Origin: Streptomyces sp. A2-16 | Lineage (GTDB): Bacteria > Actinomycetota > Actinomycetes > Streptomycetales > Streptomycetaceae | Reading direction: 5' to 3' | Assembly: GCF_018128905.1 (NCBI RefSeq) | Contig: NZ_CP063808.1 | Span: forward strand, 4,712,001-4,776,000 | DNA: 64,000 nt | In this document: piece by piece, positions 27,384 to 36,678 of the stretch | How positions within the stretch are numbered: position 1 is the stretch's first letter | Layout of the letters: every line of letters begins with the position of its first letter | The notes under the pieces: model-generated | Seen by the model: the letters and a program-made list of their open reading frames with translations, nothing else | What the model was told of the DNA's origin: nothing | The model's database searches: none | Translations under genes and position numbers: made by a program

Positions 27384-27496
27384 GATCAAATTACATACCG
27401 CCCTCTGAGAAGAACGGCTGGACCGGCGACGCCATGGCCGGCTCCGAGTCCGAATCCCTCACCTGGGACGTCAACGCCGTCCTCGACCTCGCGGTG
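27383..27496 (+). pseudogene. fragment resembling an alpha-L-rhamnosidase (GH78)
   Basis: In a different frame from the stump before it, the DNA encodes PPSEKNGWTGDAMAGSESES and TWDVNAVLDLA. REKNGWTGDA with a following WDV/FDV strand is the conserved active-site region of GH78 rhamnosidases. Only about 38 codons remain and there is no start. From here to 27612 nothing else is recognisable. Confidence 0.45.
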
Positions 27497-27612
27497 CCGT
27501 GCCGTACAGCACCGAGGCCGACCGGGCGGGCTCGTGCCGCTTCAATGCGGGTTGACCTGGCCGGTTCCCCTCCGCGTGAGTCGCGCAGAAGGGAACCCGG
27601 CAGCAAGGGTGC

Positions 27613-28821
27613 TCACCGCGCTGTGCCGATCGGGTGGGGACGGGCGTCCCGGTTGTCCTGCCGACCGTGACGGCCGACCTGGTACGCGGCGAGGGCGAGG
27701 AGTGCGGTCACGGCGATGAGGCCGCAGACGGCACCCCAGCCGAACTGGAGGTAGGCGCGGGTCCCGAGCCACGATCCGGCACTGCCGCCGAGGAACGTGC
27801 AGGTCATGTAGCCGGTGTTCAGACGGCTGCGGGCCTCCGGTCGCAGAGCGAAGATGCGGGCCTGGTTGGCGACCTGACCACACTGCACCGCCACGTCCAG
27901 CAGGAGCAGTCCGGCGGCCAGCGCCACGAGGCCTGCCGCTCCGCCCATCGAGCCCGCGGTGAGAACTGCCGCCGCGGCGAGGGCGGCCACGATGCACCAC
28001 AGGTTCACCCGGTCGGCACCGAGCCGGTCCACCCAGCGTCCGGCCGCGGGCGCGCAGAACATGCTGCCCGCCCCGATCAGGGCCAGCAGGCCCACCGCCT
28101 GGGTGCTCATGCCGTACCGGGGGCCGGTCACCAGGAGGGCCAGGGCGGTCCAGGCGGCGCTGAACCCGCCGAAGACGGTGACCTGGAAGAGCGCGGAGCG
28201 CTGCAGCGCCTTCTCGGTGCGCAGCATCCGGAGGGTGTCGGAGAGCAGGGTCGGATAGCGGTCGTGCACGGCCGGGGCGTCGTTGGGCAGGGCGAGGCCG
28301 AGGGCGACGGCGAGCAGCCCGGTGAGCGCGGCGGCGACGAGGTACGGGGCACGCCAGCCCAGGTGCTCGCCCAGTACGCCGCCGAAGGTGCGGGCCAGCA
28401 GGATGCCGCCGATGAGGCCGGCCTGCAGGGTGCCGATCACGCTTCCCCGTTGATCGGGCTCGACCAGACCGGCCGCCATGGGCAGCAGGAGTTGCGGGAC
28501 CACCGTCGCGATGCCCACCACGGCGCCGGCCGCGAGGAGCGGACCGGTGGCCGGGGCGAGTCCGGCGACCAGGAGGGCGAGGCCGGTCGTGGCGAGCAGC
28601 CCGGTGATCAGAGGACGGCGGGGGAGACGGTCGCCGAGGGGCACCAGCAGGAAGATCCCTGCGGCGTAGCCGAGTTGTGTCACCGTGGCCACGATCGCCG
28701 CGGTGGCCGGGGCGACACCCAGGCCATCGGCGATGAGCGGGGTGAGGGCCTGGGGGAAGTAGACGTTCGCGACGCCGACACCACAGGCCAGCGCCATCAG
28801 CAGGGGCAGCTTGCGGGACAT
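27613..28821 (-). CDS. MFS efflux transporter (DHA1-like)
   Basis: 402 residues, twelve spans. VANVYFPQALTPLIADGLGV at the N-terminus and PLGDRLPRRPLITG after span 2 match the YnfM-like branch of drug/metabolite exporters. A conserved GYMTCTFLGGSAGSWLG lies in the last third. It is divergent from a TetR gene with two palindromes between them, the usual layout of a self-contained efflux module. The substrate is unknown. Confidence 0.85.
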   Translation of the reverse strand: MSRKLPLLMALACGVGVANVYFPQALTPLIADGLGVAPATAAIVATVTQLGYAAGIFLLVPLGDRLPRRPLITGLLATTGLALLVAGLAPATGPLLAAGAVVGIATVVPQLLLPMAAGLVEPDQRGSVIGTLQAGLIGGILLARTFGGVLGEHLGWRAPYLVAAALTGLLAVALGLALPNDAPAVHDRYPTLLSDTLRMLRTEKALQRSALFQVTVFGGFSAAWTALALLVTGPRYGMSTQAVGLLALIGAGSMFCAPAAGRWVDRLGADRVNLWCIVAALAAAAVLTAGSMGGAAGLVALAAGLLLLDVAVQCGQVANQARIFALRPEARSRLNTGYMTCTFLGGSAGSWLGTRAYLQFGWGAVCGLIAVTALLALAAYQVGRHGRQDNRDARPHPIGTAR

Positions 28822-28832
28822 CGTTCCTCTCC

Positions 28833-28906
28833 AACCGAACGAACTGGATGGTTCGGTTATGAGGCTGGCATGTCGGCCGTGGATTGGTCAAACGAACCAG
28901 TTCGTT
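28833..28906. promoter_or_regulatory. two TetR-type palindromes in the MFS/tetR promoter region
   Basis: AACCGAAC...GTTCGGTT (28833-28858; 8-bp perfect arms, 10-nt centre) lies just before the MFS start. AACGAACCAGTTCGTT (28891-28906; 7-bp arms) lies 12 bp before the tetR ATG. The arms share the half-site CGAAC/GTTCG, consistent with one regulator controlling both genes. Confidence 0.6.
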
Positions 28907-28918
28907 ACCCTGGGACGC

Positions 28919-29491
28919 ATGGCATACGACTCCACTGCGACCAAAGAACGCATCCTCGCGGCGGCGACGGCGGAGTACGCGGCGCATGGGGTCGCCGGTG
29001 CCCGGGTGGACCGTATCGCCGCCGAGGCCAAGGCCAACAAGCGTGCGATCTATGACTACTTCGGCGACAAGAACAAGCTCTTCGCCGTCGTCCTCGAACG
29101 CGTGCTGGCCGACCTCGCCGAGGCCGTCCCGCCGAGCGACGACCTGCCCGGCTACGCCGAGCGTCTCTTCGACTACCATCGCGCCCACCCCGAGGCCCTG
29201 CGCCTGGTCATGTGGGAGGCCCTGGAGATCGGTGACCGGCCCGTTGCCGCGGAAGAGGCCCGCACCCGCCACTACCAGGACAAGGTCGACGCCGCCGCGT
29301 CCGCCGCTCCTGGTGGTGACGCTCGCACGCGGGTGTTCTTCGCGCTGGCCCTGGCGAGCTGGAGCATCGGCATGCCCCAGTTGCGGCGCATGATCCTCGG
29401 CCCCGACTACACCCTCGACGACCTCCGCGTGGACGTCGCCCGGGCGGTACGGACCTTGCCGGCAGACGCGGGGCCTCCCGGTCCGGTGTAG
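28919..29491 (+). CDS. TetR-family regulator of the adjacent MFS gene
   Basis: 190 residues from the ATG next to the second palindrome; an upstream in-frame start would overlap the operators. The HTH is VDRIAAEAKANKRAIYDYFG, followed by DKNKLFAVV. The C-terminal domain resembles TetR_C groups with a conserved AHPEALRLVMWE. It is divergent from the MFS gene and probably represses it and itself. Confidence 0.87.
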   Translation: MAYDSTATKERILAAATAEYAAHGVAGARVDRIAAEAKANKRAIYDYFGDKNKLFAVVLERVLADLAEAVPPSDDLPGYAERLFDYHRAHPEALRLVMWEALEIGDRPVAAEEARTRHYQDKVDAAASAAPGGDARTRVFFALALASWSIGMPQLRRMILGPDYTLDDLRVDVARAVRTLPADAGPPGPV

Positions 29492-29656
29492 CAGTCGAGT
29501 TGGCGGGAGCGGTTCGCCTCGTCGGACATGAGGGAGTTGGCTGGTCAGGCCCTCCTTCGCCGGAGTGAGGGTCTTTCCCTTCGGCAGGTCGGCAGGTCGG
29601 CGAGGCCGGGAGTGCGAGGCCCGTGCTCGGTGTCGGATGAAGCGGTGGGGTGAAGC

Positions 29657-29695
29657 GGTCGGGGCGGGCCGGGGGGGTATCGGCCCGCCCCGACC
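29657..29695. terminator. strong bidirectional terminator hairpin
   Basis: A perfect 15-bp stem pairs GGTCGGGGCGGGCCG (29657-29671) with CGGCCCGCCCCGACC (29681-29695) around a 9-nt loop. It lies between the convergent tetR (ends 29491) and the DUF1269-type gene (ends 29761), so it can serve both. The remaining DNA of this gap holds no gene. Confidence 0.75.
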
Positions 29696-29760
29696 AGCGG
29701 GGCGCAGAGAAGTCGCACCGCGGTGCGGTCCGTGCCCCGCGTCCATGGCGCTCGCGCCGG

Positions 29761-30384
29761 TCACACGGCGAGCGTGCCCTTCGAGGCCGCGTCGTCCTCC
29801 TCGCGTCCGCCGGGGCGCCGGCCGAACTTCTGCGCGATCTCGGCGCGCTTGTCGGCGCGCTTGGCCTTCGCCTCTTCCTTGCGGATCCGCTCGGCGGCCT
29901 CCTCCATGGCCTTCAGCTCGATTCGAACGGAGTCGGTCGGGCGGCGCTCGAGGACGGCGTCGTAGCGCATGGCCAGCATGTCCAGGGCCTGGGTGTCGCT
30001 CTCCCTGACCTCGGCCAGGAGGGCCGTGCCGCCGGGCGGGACGTGCTGGACGAAGGCGCCGACGGCGGTGGTGGCCTCCTCGGCCCTCTTGTAGTCGTAG
30101 CCTCCGCCGATCAGCGCGCCGACGCCCACACCCATCAGGACGCCGAGGGGTCCGCCGAGGATGCCGACCAGCGACCCGACCAGCCCGCCGACCGCCGTGT
30201 TGCGTCCCTCCGCGGTGTCCAGTCCCTCCGGAATGCGCACCGCGCCGTCCTCCAGGCGCTCGATCAGAACGGCGGCACGGACCTCCGTCGTGGCGGGGCT
30301 GAGGTATTTCAGGTCACTGAGCGCCTGGTAGGCGGTCGCACGATCGGCGAAACGCAGGATGACGGCGTTCTCGTTCACGGACAT
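29761..30384 (-). CDS. DUF1269-type glycine-zipper membrane protein
   Basis: 207 residues from an ATG with AAGGAG 5-6 nt upstream. A soluble N-terminal part (VILRFADRATAYQALSDL) is followed by a glycine-zipper hydrophobic hairpin (about 85-115: GGLVGSLVGILGGPLGVLMG) and a basic, charged C-terminal tail. Members are predicted membrane proteins, some linked to stress, with no firm function. It is divergent from a TetR gene that may control it. Confidence 0.65.
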   Translation of the reverse strand: MSVNENAVILRFADRATAYQALSDLKYLSPATTEVRAAVLIERLEDGAVRIPEGLDTAEGRNTAVGGLVGSLVGILGGPLGVLMGVGVGALIGGGYDYKRAEEATTAVGAFVQHVPPGGTALLAEVRESDTQALDMLAMRYDAVLERRPTDSVRIELKAMEEAAERIRKEEAKAKRADKRAEIAQKFGRRPGGREEDDAASKGTLAV

Positions 30385-30504
30385 GAGCTCTCCTTCGGTC
30401 GGCGGACCCGTAAATGGGGACCAGATCTGGCAGGGGAGGGCCACGACGCCCGCTTCGGCGGGACTTCCGTGGCCATCTGTGAGACAGTATGTATCGAAGA
30501 TAGG

Positions 30505-30527
30505 TTGTGAGTCAATGCGTCTCACAA
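30505..30527. promoter_or_regulatory. palindromic TetR operator candidate
   Basis: TTGTGAG-N9-CTCACAA, a 7-bp perfect inverted repeat, lies 23 bp before the tetR ATG and about 120 bp from the DUF1269-type start. A further TGTGAGAC at 30478-30485 pairs with GTCTCACA at 30519-30526, so two overlapping arrangements are possible. Confidence 0.55.
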
Positions 30528-30550
30528 GTTGCCGAGAAAGAGGTGTTCCG

Positions 30551-31135
30551 ATGCTCCGGAGCAACGACGACCCCCGTGCTCTGCGCAGCCGAGCCGCCGC
30601 TCTGGCCGCCGCGACCGAACTCCTCGTCGAAGGCGGACCCGAGAACGTCACCCATGCCGGCGTCGCCAAACGAGCCGGGATCGGCCGCGCGACCGTCTAC
30701 CGGCACTGGCCCGATCAGCAGGCCCTCCTGCTCGACGCGCTCGCGGGTGACGTCGGCCCCCTGCTCTCCTTCGGCGACGGCCCCGTGCGCGACCAGTTGG
30801 TTTCCCAGGCGGAGCAGATGGCCCATCGGCTCAACCAGCCAAGCGCCGTGTCGATCCTCGTCACGGTCATCGAGCGGGCCGAGCGGGACGAGGACGCGCG
30901 GCGCATCCGCGAGGAGATGTTCGGCCGGGCCGACGAAGAGCTCACCCGCGCGCTGGCCACCGCCGTCGAACGCGGAGAACTGCGCCCCGGCGTCCAGGAC
31001 CACGCCAGGGAACTCGTCGCCCGCATCTTCGGACCGCTGCTGTTCGAGCGCTTCCTGCACGGCGTGCACCTTGAACAGGACCTGGTGGTCGGTCTGGTCG
31101 ACGCCGCGCTCGCGCCCTGGCTGCCGAACGCGTGA
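30551..31135 (+). CDS. TetR-family transcriptional regulator
   Basis: 194 residues from the ATG that follows AAAGAGGTG; earlier in-frame starts run through the operator. The HTH is VAKRAGIGRATVYRHWPDQQ, and the C-terminal helix bundle resembles the TetR_C_16/11 type. It is divergent from the DUF1269-type membrane protein gene, with the palindrome between them. Confidence 0.85.
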   Translation: MLRSNDDPRALRSRAAALAAATELLVEGGPENVTHAGVAKRAGIGRATVYRHWPDQQALLLDALAGDVGPLLSFGDGPVRDQLVSQAEQMAHRLNQPSAVSILVTVIERAERDEDARRIREEMFGRADEELTRALATAVERGELRPGVQDHARELVARIFGPLLFERFLHGVHLEQDLVVGLVDAALAPWLPNA

Positions 31136-31511
31136 CCGCGTCCCGCGCGGTTCGAAGCCGGACGCTCACTGGGTCCGCCACTTCGCCGGATCCGCGCGCC
31201 CTGACTTCCATGGTGTCTGCGCACGCACGGCGCTGGGGCGGTGTGCCGGGCACGGGGCGCTGATCGGCGCCGTGCGGTCCCGGGCCCCTCGGTCGTTTCG
31301 ACGGACGATGCTGGGTGGCCCGCTCGCCGACAGGGTCGACCGGAGTCTTCGCTTCTGTGGCGCGCCTGTAGGCGGGTGTCGCAGGCGCAGCCGCCGGTGC
31401 GCGCGTACCGCGCTGCCGCGGAGGTGATGCGCAGCCTCACCGGCACGCCGTGAGCCGGCGCTGCGGGAGCGAGTGGGTCCGTCGGACCTGGCACGAGAAC
31501 CGCAGCCCGCG
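31136..31511. other. gap without a recognisable gene
   Basis: These 376 bp separate the tetR gene and the flavin reductase. Six-frame reading gives only GC-driven open frames with no family similarity, no clear hairpin and no repeat. Confidence 0.5.
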
Positions 31512-32088
31512 TCACGCCAGCTTCGAGCGTTCATCGAGCCGGTGCCAGGACCGGGAGTGGTAGACGAGCGGAGCCGACACGGGCTCGGCGGCGCCCTCGG
31601 GCACGGTCGCCGACACCGCGTGGACGACGAAGATAGAGGCCTCTCCCGCCTCGATACGGGAGACCACCTTCCCCCGCACATACGCGGGTGCTGCCGTGAA
31701 GACCGGTTCGCCCGTGGCCAGTCGCGTCCAGGCACTCGTATCGGCGAATCGGTCGACGCCGCTGGTAGCCCCTAGCTGCGCGAGCCAGAGCTGGTCGCTG
31801 CCCACCATGTGGATGACGACGCTGTCGACTTGCCGCAGGACCGAGCTGCTGGAGGCCTTCGAGGAGACGGAGAAGACGATCAGCGGCGGTTCGGCGCTGA
31901 CGGAGGCCAGCGAGCTGACCGTGATCGCGACCGGCCGCCCGCCCAGGTCGGCGGTCACGACGGTGACGCCGGAGGGATGCATCCGGAACGCCGACCTGAA
32001 GGTCTCGGCCGGCAGTGACTCCGCCCGCTCCGCTGCGGTCAGGTGGATCGGGGGGGTGGGCGGGCGAAGGCATGGCGAATGTCGTCAT
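31512..32088 (-). CDS. flavin reductase (HpaC/HsaB-like) with an apparent +1 frameshift
   Basis: The ATG at 32088 has AAAGGA upstream and begins MTTFAMPSPAHPP. After a run of seven G (32050-32056, C on the coding strand) similarity continues in another frame as IHLTAAERAESLPAETFRSA, then FRMHPSGVTVVTADLGG and the flavin-binding SSLASVSAEPPLIVFSVS, to 31512. With six bases in the tract the two frames join to about 190 residues, normal for this family. It would supply reduced flavin to the monooxygenase just upstream. It is either a tract-length mutation or an assembly error; initiation at the internal ATG (31982) would miss about 35 residues. Confidence 0.75.
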
Positions 32089-32166
32089 GGCGAAAATCCT
32101 TTCGACGTGTCGGGTCGCGCCGTGGAGGCCAGAGGGCCGGGCCACGAGGGCCCGGCCGTGACGACC

Positions 32167-33390
32167 TCAGAGCGAACCGATCTCCGCGGTGTCGCGACCG
32201 ACGAGGCTCTGGCCGTAGATCTCCCGGTTCAGCGGCGGGTTGTTCAGGCCGTGGCCGCTGGCGACGGTCAGGTCACGCCAGACCCGCTGCAGCGGGTTGG
32301 ACTGGGCGAAGCTGCTCGTGCCGACGATGTCGAGCATGAGCGTGACGGCCCGGCGGAAGTTGCGCGTCGCGATCTCGGAGTCGCCGCGGATCCGCGCCCG
32401 GGCCGCCGTGTCGAGGACCCGGCCCTCGCGGGCGGCGTCGTCCATCTCGTCGGCGGACCTGAGCAGATGCATCCTGCCCGCGTCGATCGCGACCCGCGCG
32501 TCGGCAAGAGCGAGGCGGTAGCTGGGGGCGTCCCGGTGGTCCGAGTAGGCCCAGTAGCTGACGGGGCGGCCCTTGCCGAGGTTCTCCGTCGTGAAGTCCC
32601 AGGCGGCCTCGGCCATGCCCAGCAGCGGACCGCACAGGCCGAGACACGCGAGACTGTTCAGCGACGCCCGGTAGCTGGTCTCGTCCTCGTGCCAGATCGG
32701 GAAGACAGCCGTACCCATGAACGTCTCCAGGTCCAGGGTGCACCGATCCTCGACGAAGAGGTCCTCGGCCACGAGGGTGTTGCTGCCGGTCCCCGCCATG
32801 CCGACGACGTACCACGTGTCCTCGATCCGCATGTCGGCCAGCGGCATCAGCGCCCACCGCACCTCCGAGGGCTGCCCCTCCGCGTCGAGGACCAGGAACG
32901 CGTTCAGCGTCCACTGGGCCTGGTAACAGCCCGAGGCGAAACCCCACTTGCCGTTGATGCGGTAGCCACCGTCGACCTTCTCGGCGGTCCCGCCTGGGGC
33001 GAACTGGCTGATCGCGACGTTGCGGGGGTCCGGGCCATACACCAGTTCCCGTACGTCGTCGGGGAAGAGGCCCATACCGAACGCGGTCGTGTTGGCGATG
33101 AAGGCGACCCAGCCCGCGGACGAGTCCCCCCGAGAGATCTCGGCCGACAGCTCGATGAGGGTCCGGACGTCTCCGCCGGCCCCGCCCGACCGGCGGGGCG
33201 CCGTGGCCTGGAACAACCCGGACTCGCGCAGGGCCCGCTCCGTGTTCTCGGCCAGACGGCGGTTGCGCTCGGACTCGCCGGCGTGCTCACGCAGGAGCGG
33301 CCGCAGGTCGCGAGCGGTCTGCAGGAGACGTTCGCGAACTTCGCCCTGTGCCTGCGGTCCCAACGTCGTGACGTCATCGAGAGTCGTCAT
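32167..33390 (-). CDS. flavin-dependent monooxygenase, acyl-CoA dehydrogenase fold (HsaA/HpaH-like)
   Basis: 407 residues. The acyl-CoA dehydrogenase-like fold of group D two-component monooxygenases is shown by SAEISRGDSSAGWVAFIANT, YRINGKWGFASGCYQAQW, and a C-terminal LMLDIVGTSSFAQSNPLQRV-WRDL segment. It needs reduced flavin from a separate reductase, encoded 78 bp downstream. Relatives hydroxylate phenols, for example 3-HSA, 4-hydroxyphenylacetate and resorcinol. The nearby hydroxyquinol dioxygenase and maleylacetate reductase make ortho-hydroxylation of a resorcinol- or 4-hydroxyphenol-type substrate most likely (inference). Confidence 0.8.
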   Translation of the reverse strand: MTTLDDVTTLGPQAQGEVRERLLQTARDLRPLLREHAGESERNRRLAENTERALRESGLFQATAPRRSGGAGGDVRTLIELSAEISRGDSSAGWVAFIANTTAFGMGLFPDDVRELVYGPDPRNVAISQFAPGGTAEKVDGGYRINGKWGFASGCYQAQWTLNAFLVLDAEGQPSEVRWALMPLADMRIEDTWYVVGMAGTGSNTLVAEDLFVEDRCTLDLETFMGTAVFPIWHEDETSYRASLNSLACLGLCGPLLGMAEAAWDFTTENLGKGRPVSYWAYSDHRDAPSYRLALADARVAIDAGRMHLLRSADEMDDAAREGRVLDTAARARIRGDSEIATRNFRRAVTLMLDIVGTSSFAQSNPLQRVWRDLTVASGHGLNNPPLNREIYGQSLVGRDTAEIGSL

Positions 33391-33593
33391 GAGGCCTCCT
33401 TGCCTCGGCGGCTCACACGCCGAAGCGGTGGCCGGTGCTGTCGTCCTGCTGTTGATTGAAGTCCGGGCGTGACGCAGGCCTCTATGCCTGACCGGCCAAG
33501 GTTGCGACGCCGATTGGGCCCGGGGTCCAAAACGGTGGCGCGGCGAAGGGGCCGACGGCCGTGGCGGCGCGCGGGATGTGTGACGTGTGCCCG

Positions 33594-35009
33594 TCAGTGA
33601 CCGGTGTCGTCGAGATCGGGGAACAGCTCCGCGAGGCGGAGTGCCGCGTGCAGCTCGAGCTGGGACTCCCTGACGGGGCGGCCCAGGAGTTCCTCGGCCC
33701 GCTTGACCCGGTAGATGACCGTGTTCTTCGCGACCTGCAGCTCTCTGGCGGCCTCCTGCGGACTGGCGTGGCAGTCGAGGTAGGCCCGCACTGTCCGGCG
33801 GAGAACCCGTGTGGAACCCGCGCTCGATCCCAGTGCGCCGAGTTCGTCCCTCACGAAGCGAGCGGCCTTGTCGGGGTCCGCGATCAGCAGCGAGAGCAAC
33901 CGGACCTCGTCGTACCGGACGACGTTCGCGTCTGCCGTCGAGGGCATGCCCAAAGCCCCCACCCGCGCCGCGTCGACGGCCTCCTCGTGGGCGCGCCGGA
34001 AGCCCTGGACGCCTCGGTGAGGTGACGCCATGCCCACCATCACGTCGGACCCGTCGGGCAGCAGCGGCTTTTCACGCGGTGGCCGCGCCCGGAACGCTCC
34101 CCATGCCCATGCCTCGGTGCGGTCCACCGGCACCACCCGGTGTGCGTCCGCGCCGAGGCCGCGCAGGAGGGACCGGGCCACCTGGTGCAAGTGATCCCCG
34201 GTGGGGCTCGGCGAGGTCACGGGATGCAGAACCAGACCGATGTGGTACGCGTTCGCCAGCGGGTAGGCCAGCTGTCGGGACATCGCGTCGACGGAGCCCT
34301 CTCCCGCCGGCAGCGCCAGAACCGTCTCGTACCTGGCAGCCGCGGTGCTCCTCAGGAACCGCTCGTTCTCGACGGCGTACGACTCGGCGGTCATGGTGGC
34401 GAACGTGTCGGCGAACTCGAAGAGCACATGAGACACGTGCTCAAGTGACGCCGCGAGATCGGCGAGCGGTACCAGGGAGCGACAGCCGCCCATGAAGTGG
34501 TCGGCCAACTGCGAGTGGATCCTGCGCTGATGGGTGAGGAGCAGGTCGAGAGGAACCCGGCGGTGGACCAGGTCCACGATCTGCGCCTCCGCCTCGGGCG
34601 GGAGCTGCGCCGGTGGATGTCCGTCGGCCTCGATGGCGACGAGCGTCGAGATGACGATCGCCTCGATGGTGGAGCGCAGGACCTGCGGGCCCTTCAGACC
34701 GACGCCGGTCAGATCCGGGAGTGCGTTGCCCTGGACGATGTCGGCCGCCACCCCGACCGCCCACGCGACCGGTAGGTCACCGACCTGGTCGGTCGCACGG
34801 CGTACTGTTTCGCGCGTGCAGGTGGGCTCCCCAGGGTCCGCGGCCGGGCGCAACCGCCTCACCCACACCCCGACGTGCTCGCCCAACCCCGCCTCCCGTC
34901 CCGGCCGTCCTGCGACCACGCTGTGGCCGTCCACGTAGCTCGGCCCGACGGCTCTCAGATGAATATGAAGATTGGACCATCTCGACCGCCCGCGCGCAGC
35001 ATCCACCAC
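33594..35009 (-). CDS. PucR/CdaR-type transcriptional regulator
   Basis: Up to 471 residues; the true start is uncertain. GTG at 35009 opens the frame but lacks a good ribosome-binding site, and family similarity begins only around VRRATDQVGDLPVAWAVG, some 65-70 codons in, so a start near 34870-34830 is possible. The central part resembles the GGDEF-like PucR domain and the C-terminal helix-turn-helix is ASPQEAARELQVAKNTVIYR followed by VKRAEELLGRP. It probably controls the monooxygenase/reductase pair downstream. Confidence 0.8.
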   Translation of the reverse strand: MVDAARGRSRWSNLHIHLRAVGPSYVDGHSVVAGRPGREAGLGEHVGVWVRRLRPAADPGEPTCTRETVRRATDQVGDLPVAWAVGVAADIVQGNALPDLTGVGLKGPQVLRSTIEAIVISTLVAIEADGHPPAQLPPEAEAQIVDLVHRRVPLDLLLTHQRRIHSQLADHFMGGCRSLVPLADLAASLEHVSHVLFEFADTFATMTAESYAVENERFLRSTAAARYETVLALPAGEGSVDAMSRQLAYPLANAYHIGLVLHPVTSPSPTGDHLHQVARSLLRGLGADAHRVVPVDRTEAWAWGAFRARPPREKPLLPDGSDVMVGMASPHRGVQGFRRAHEEAVDAARVGALGMPSTADANVVRYDEVRLLSLLIADPDKAARFVRDELGALGSSAGSTRVLRRTVRAYLDCHASPQEAARELQVAKNTVIYRVKRAEELLGRPVRESQLELHAALRLAELFPDLDDTGH

Positions 35010-35302
35010 AGCTTGGTCAGGGGACGGGTAACACCGATGGCGAGGCTCGCGCGGTCAGACAGGGGGCCTCGTGCCTGGGCGAGAGCCGTTCCGTGGACGA
35101 CCACTGTCCTCCGGTGCGCTCGACGCAGAGGGTGCCTGGGAGCGTCCCCCCTCAAGGCGGCCTGGTGGAGGAGGTCGTGGAACGCGCCGTGAGCGGGATC
35201 CCCTTCAGATCGGCGAACCGTGGAACCTCATGCACGTGACCCTGGACTGTTCGGTAAGTACGGCGGCCGCGCCAACGGCCATGTCGGCAACCGTTGACCG
35301 CC

Positions 35303-36310
35303 TTACCCGCGGTTCCCGCGCTTGCCAAGGCTCCGACCTCCGGACCCGGCCAGTGTCTCGGAGGGTGCGGCACCGAAGCGTTCGCGGTAGGCGGCGGAGA
35401 ACCGGCTCAGGTGGCTGAAGCCCCACCGCCCGGCCGCTTCGGTGACTCCGGTGGCGCCCGTGAGGAGGTCGGCGTGAACACGGTCCAGGCGGACGTTGCG
35501 CAGGTACGTCAGCGGGGTCACGCCGAGGTGCTCCCTGAATCCTTCCTGGAGACGTCGGACACTGACGCCTGCCGCCCGGGCCAGGTCCCCGACGGTGAAG
35601 GGGGTCTCGGGGTGGGCCTCGATCAGGTCGACGGCCTTGCGTACCGTCCGCGGGTAGGCGGGAGGCTGCGGACGCAGCAGCGCTTCCGTGTAGTTGTGCG
35701 TCTGGGCCAGCAGCAGACCGCTGACGAGGACGCGCTCGAAGTGCTGCTGGACCGGGCGTCGGCCGATGAGCCCGCTGGTGTTGTCGGACTCGGCCAGCAA
35801 CAGGTCCAGGGTGCTGCGCCAGCTACGCCCGGGCGCGGTCGCCAGATCGAAGTCGAACGCAAACTCCAGTGGAGCCTGCAGAGTGCGGCCCAGGAGAGCC
35901 TCGAGTTCGGCTTCGACGAGGCTCCGGTCGATCTTGATTCCCAAGTGTTGCTCGCCGTGGGCGCAGCTCAGCAGCCGGTGCTGCTGTGTCGGTGTGAAGA
36001 CCATCGCGTCTCCGGCGGTGGCCACCATCTCCTGGCGGCCGGTGGCCGCTTCGATGGCCCCTCGCAGGACGATGTTGACGTGGTAGTGCGACGGCGTCCG
36101 CCCGGGATCGACGCGCGTGCGCTGGCCGAAGGTCATCAGCCCGACGGTGATGTGCTCAGTGCGCGTGCCACGGAGTTCGCCGCCGGGGCCCTCAGGACCC
36201 GACAGCGGGGTGACCTCCGCCGGATAGAACAGGTCGTTGAGGCGTTCGCGGAAGTCCTCGAAGCCCGAGTCGCGGCACAGCACGTGGCTCGCCAAGGGGG
36301 AGCGGCCCAT
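35303..36310 (-). CDS. AraC-family activator of the hydroxyquinol genes
   Basis: 335 residues. The N-terminal half is an AraC_binding_2-type cupin domain (GRTPSHYHVNIVLRG). The C-terminal double HTH is FTVGDLARAAGVSVRRLQEG followed by FREHLGVTPLTYLRNVRLDR and VTEAAGRWGFSHLSRFSAAY. It is divergent from the dioxygenase/reductase operon 369 bp away, the usual position for an activator of aromatic catabolism. Confidence 0.87.
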   Translation of the reverse strand: MGRSPLASHVLCRDSGFEDFRERLNDLFYPAEVTPLSGPEGPGGELRGTRTEHITVGLMTFGQRTRVDPGRTPSHYHVNIVLRGAIEAATGRQEMVATAGDAMVFTPTQQHRLLSCAHGEQHLGIKIDRSLVEAELEALLGRTLQAPLEFAFDFDLATAPGRSWRSTLDLLLAESDNTSGLIGRRPVQQHFERVLVSGLLLAQTHNYTEALLRPQPPAYPRTVRKAVDLIEAHPETPFTVGDLARAAGVSVRRLQEGFREHLGVTPLTYLRNVRLDRVHADLLTGATGVTEAAGRWGFSHLSRFSAAYRERFGAAPSETLAGSGGRSLGKRGNRG

Positions 36311-36678
36311 GCGCCATTGTTATCCGGGCCCTGCCTGCGCAACAAGGGGTGATCCGCGGCTTCCGGCAGATCATGCCAGGTCATCGGTCTGGTGCGAGCC
36401 TCATCACCCAGGTGGTGGACGTGAGTCCCCCACGAGCCCTCCTGGCCTCGTCCCTGCCCGGCCGTCCGGAACGTGTCGCGCGATGCGGGTGGCGGTCGCG
36501 TTTTGCGGATATCGCCCCTGGTCGTGGCTCCCTAGCGTTTCCCTCGCATCCTGGCCTCTGCGCCTTCGGCGCTTGGCGGGGAGCGTCGACCAGCGCGGGC
36601 GCTCTCCGGCGCACGGCAGCAGACACACATCGAGGCCGCGACCCCGGTCGAGGAACGCGCCACCACTGGAGGTATGCC
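36311..36678. promoter_or_regulatory. divergent promoter region, araC / dioxygenase
   Basis: 368 bp with no protein-coding signal. It must carry the promoters of both flanking units. Short frames here are antisense-like and lack similarity. GGAGGT lies immediately before the dioxygenase start. I could not pick out a convincing -35/-10 pair. Confidence 0.4.

Noticed and set aside
27542..29764. A 740-codon minus-strand open frame
   Set aside because: It covers the MFS gene out of frame and the tetR gene on the other strand, including the intergenic operators.
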